From positions 1-31,076 of the forward strand of contig JBLNDT010000074.1 in assembly GCA_050261915.1 (NCBI GenBank): 31,076 nt of DNA, read 5' to 3'. This stretch comes from UBA699 sp050261915 (GTDB lineage Bacteria > Bacillota > Clostridia > Clostridiales > Clostridiaceae). Below the pieces are notes generated by a model, which made no database searches, was not told the origin of the DNA, and worked only from the letters and a program-made list of their open reading frames with translations. The first letter of the stretch is position 1. Each line of letters starts with the position of its first letter. This document shows positions 29,743 through 31,076 of the stretch, one piece after another. The position numbers and the translations under genes were made by a program.

Positions 29743-31076
29743 ATGAGTAATATTAGAAAAACAATTATGGTTTTTACAATGATATTTGCAATAGCACTTT
29801 CATTTACCAGTAAATACGATTCTTTAATGGATGAAATGAAAAGTAATGGGAGTTCAAAGCAGTCTTCAATTAATGATTACATTGTTTTAAGCAGTAGTTT
29901 TATTGAAAATCTTACTACTTTTGGAGATGATTTTTTACACAAGGGTTATAGCAATGAATCACCAATTATGAACTTTATTAAATATGATTCGTTTTCTAAC
30001 AGTTACAATCTAGATGCTGTAGGAAATACGGAATACGAAAAAAAATCTGGAACAATTACCGGAATTGGGAGCATACCTTCTGAGGGTTCAAAACGAAAGG
30101 AAATTGAGCTTTGTTTTGAATACAACAAATATTTTAATAAATTTTATGACAGGCTTCCTGGGATTGCATGGTTGTATTATACCAGTGAGAATAACTTCAT
30201 ATTTATGTACCCATGGATATCTTCTAAGGATTTCAAATTCACGGAGAGTTTAAAGCAATCAGAGTATTATGAGCATGTAAACCCGGAAAACAATCCAAAT
30301 CGCATGGCTTCCTGGAGTCATGTATATGAGGACCATGCTGGGAAAGGGCTTATGGTTACTTTATCCAGTCCAATATATGATGAGAACAACTTTAAAGGTG
30401 TTGTTTCAATTGACTTGACCAACAAGAAATTTAGTGAATTATTAAATTCCAAGGATAATATATACCTGATTGATGATATTAACTGCATTATAGCATCAAG
30501 TAAAAATCCAGAAGCAATTAAAAAAATAACTAAAATAGGAAATGCACTAAATATACCTGAAAATGATGTTAAACTGATAAAGGAACAAAATAATCAGACT
30601 ATACAAGTAGTAGGAGACTATTATGTTTATGCTGAGAAATTCAATGAGGCACCTTGGACACTGCTAGTGCTTGTACCAGTATATAAAATTATAGGAAAGT
30701 CATTGTTATATACTCTACCTGTGGTATTAATCTGCATTCTTTTTATACAAGTATTAAACGAAGCTGAATTTCGTAAAAAAACTGAAAAAATGCTAAAAAA
30801 TATGGCAGTCACAGACCAGCTTACAGGACTTAACAATAGATATAGTTTTGATGATAAAGTTTTAGAAGAAATGCATATTTCAGAAAAATTAAATAAACCA
30901 TTATCTATGATAATATTTGACCTTGATTTCTTTAAAAAAATAAATGATACTTGGGGACATCCAGTAGGAGATGAGGTTTTAAAGAAAACTGCTGAAGCTG
31001 CATCTACTTCAATTAGAAAAACAGATATGGTTTTTAGAATTGGGGGAGAGGAGTTTGCAGTGCTGCTTCCAAATAC
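29743..31076 (+). CDS. membrane diguanylate cyclase with extracytoplasmic sensor (3' end cut by window)
   Basis: At least 444 codons remain open to the window edge. The ATG at 29743 has GAGGTG upstream. An N-terminal membrane segment (about 8-21) is followed by a roughly 290-residue extracytoplasmic region that looks like a double-Cache ligand-binding domain (WLYYTSENNFIFMYPW, later GVVSIDLT). A second membrane segment lies at about 314-335. The GGDEF domain then begins at TDQLTGLNNRYSFD. The active-site motif is GGEEF (434-438), and an RxxD product-inhibition site (RKTD, 425-428) sits five residues before it. It should make cyclic-di-GMP from two GTP in response to an external signal. Any domain after GGDEF is unseen. 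The gene follows mntP but has its own promoter. Confidence 0.92.
   Translation, partial: MSNIRKTIMVFTMIFAIALSFTSKYDSLMDEMKSNGSSKQSSINDYIVLSSSFIENLTTFGDDFLHKGYSNESPIMNFIKYDSFSNSYNLDAVGNTEYEKKSGTITGIGSIPSEGSKRKEIELCFEYNKYFNKFYDRLPGIAWLYYTSENNFIFMYPWISSKDFKFTESLKQSEYYEHVNPENNPNRMASWSHVYEDHAGKGLMVTLSSPIYDENNFKGVVSIDLTNKKFSELLNSKDNIYLIDDINCIIASSKNPEAIKKITKIGNALNIPENDVKLIKEQNNQTIQVVGDYYVYAEKFNEAPWTLLVLVPVYKIIGKSLLYTLPVVLICILFIQVLNEAEFRKKTEKMLKNMAVTDQLTGLNNRYSFDDKVLEEMHISEKLNKPLSMIIFDLDFFKKINDTWGHPVGDEVLKKTAEAASTSIRKTDMVFRIGGEEFAVLLPN

Overview
The window is AT-rich, densely coded, and reads like a chromosomal segment of a Clostridium-type anaerobe (low-GC Firmicutes). This rests on AGGAGG-type ribosome binding sites, frequent TTG starts, a Re-type citrate synthase, a class II B12-dependent ribonucleotide reductase, an LTA synthase, and intrinsic terminators at most gene borders. 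No prophage, insertion sequence, CRISPR array or rRNA is visible. The species cannot be named from sequence reading alone.

Layout. Positions 33-1850: tRNA-Asn, a secreted ComEC-like metallo-beta-lactamase lipoprotein (minus) and a PlsC-type acyltransferase. Positions 1860-6704: a good promoter and long leader, then Re-citrate synthase, aconitase and NAD-type isocitrate dehydrogenase, which together make 2-oxoglutarate (hence glutamate) from oxaloacetate and acetyl-CoA. Positions 6776-11790: an amino-acid ABC transporter (lipoprotein, permease, ATPase) followed by argG and argH, apparently one unit, suggesting uptake of a substrate linked to the citrulline-to-arginine steps. Positions 11792-14333 (minus): an Lrp/AsnC regulator with panB and panC, then a DUF378 protein. 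Positions 14433-16930: a small membrane protein and an LtaS-family enzyme. Positions 16929-20061: nrdJ (minus) behind a promoter and two NrdR-box-like sites. Positions 20207-21593: gamma-carbonic-anhydrase-like protein and a CvfB-like RNA-binding protein. Positions 21592-24436 (minus): a P-type cation ATPase controlled by a yybP-ykoY manganese riboswitch. Positions 24532-26206: HXXEE membrane protein and acyltransferase-3. Positions 26231-28207: a unit of a DUF1287 protein whose reading frame is broken by a 19-bp tandem duplication, a 51-residue membrane peptide, a VOC protein and a CDP-alcohol phosphatidyltransferase. Positions 28212-29685: a GDT1/TMEM165-type exporter behind a second yybP-ykoY riboswitch, divergent from mntP. 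Positions 29686-31076: a diguanylate cyclase cut by the window end.

The most notable observations are (1) the exact 19-bp tandem duplication that separates the signal/anchor segment of the DUF1287 gene from its domain; (2) two manganese riboswitches within about 5 kb, both with a readable terminator/P1 switching logic, serving three probable Mn exporters; (3) a 20-bp hairpin placed at the predicted +1 of the Re-citrate synthase transcript; (4) paired NrdR-like boxes three helical turns apart at the nrdJ start site; and (5) a well-placed Shine-Dalgarno that drives an out-of-frame 21-codon ORF across the panC start.
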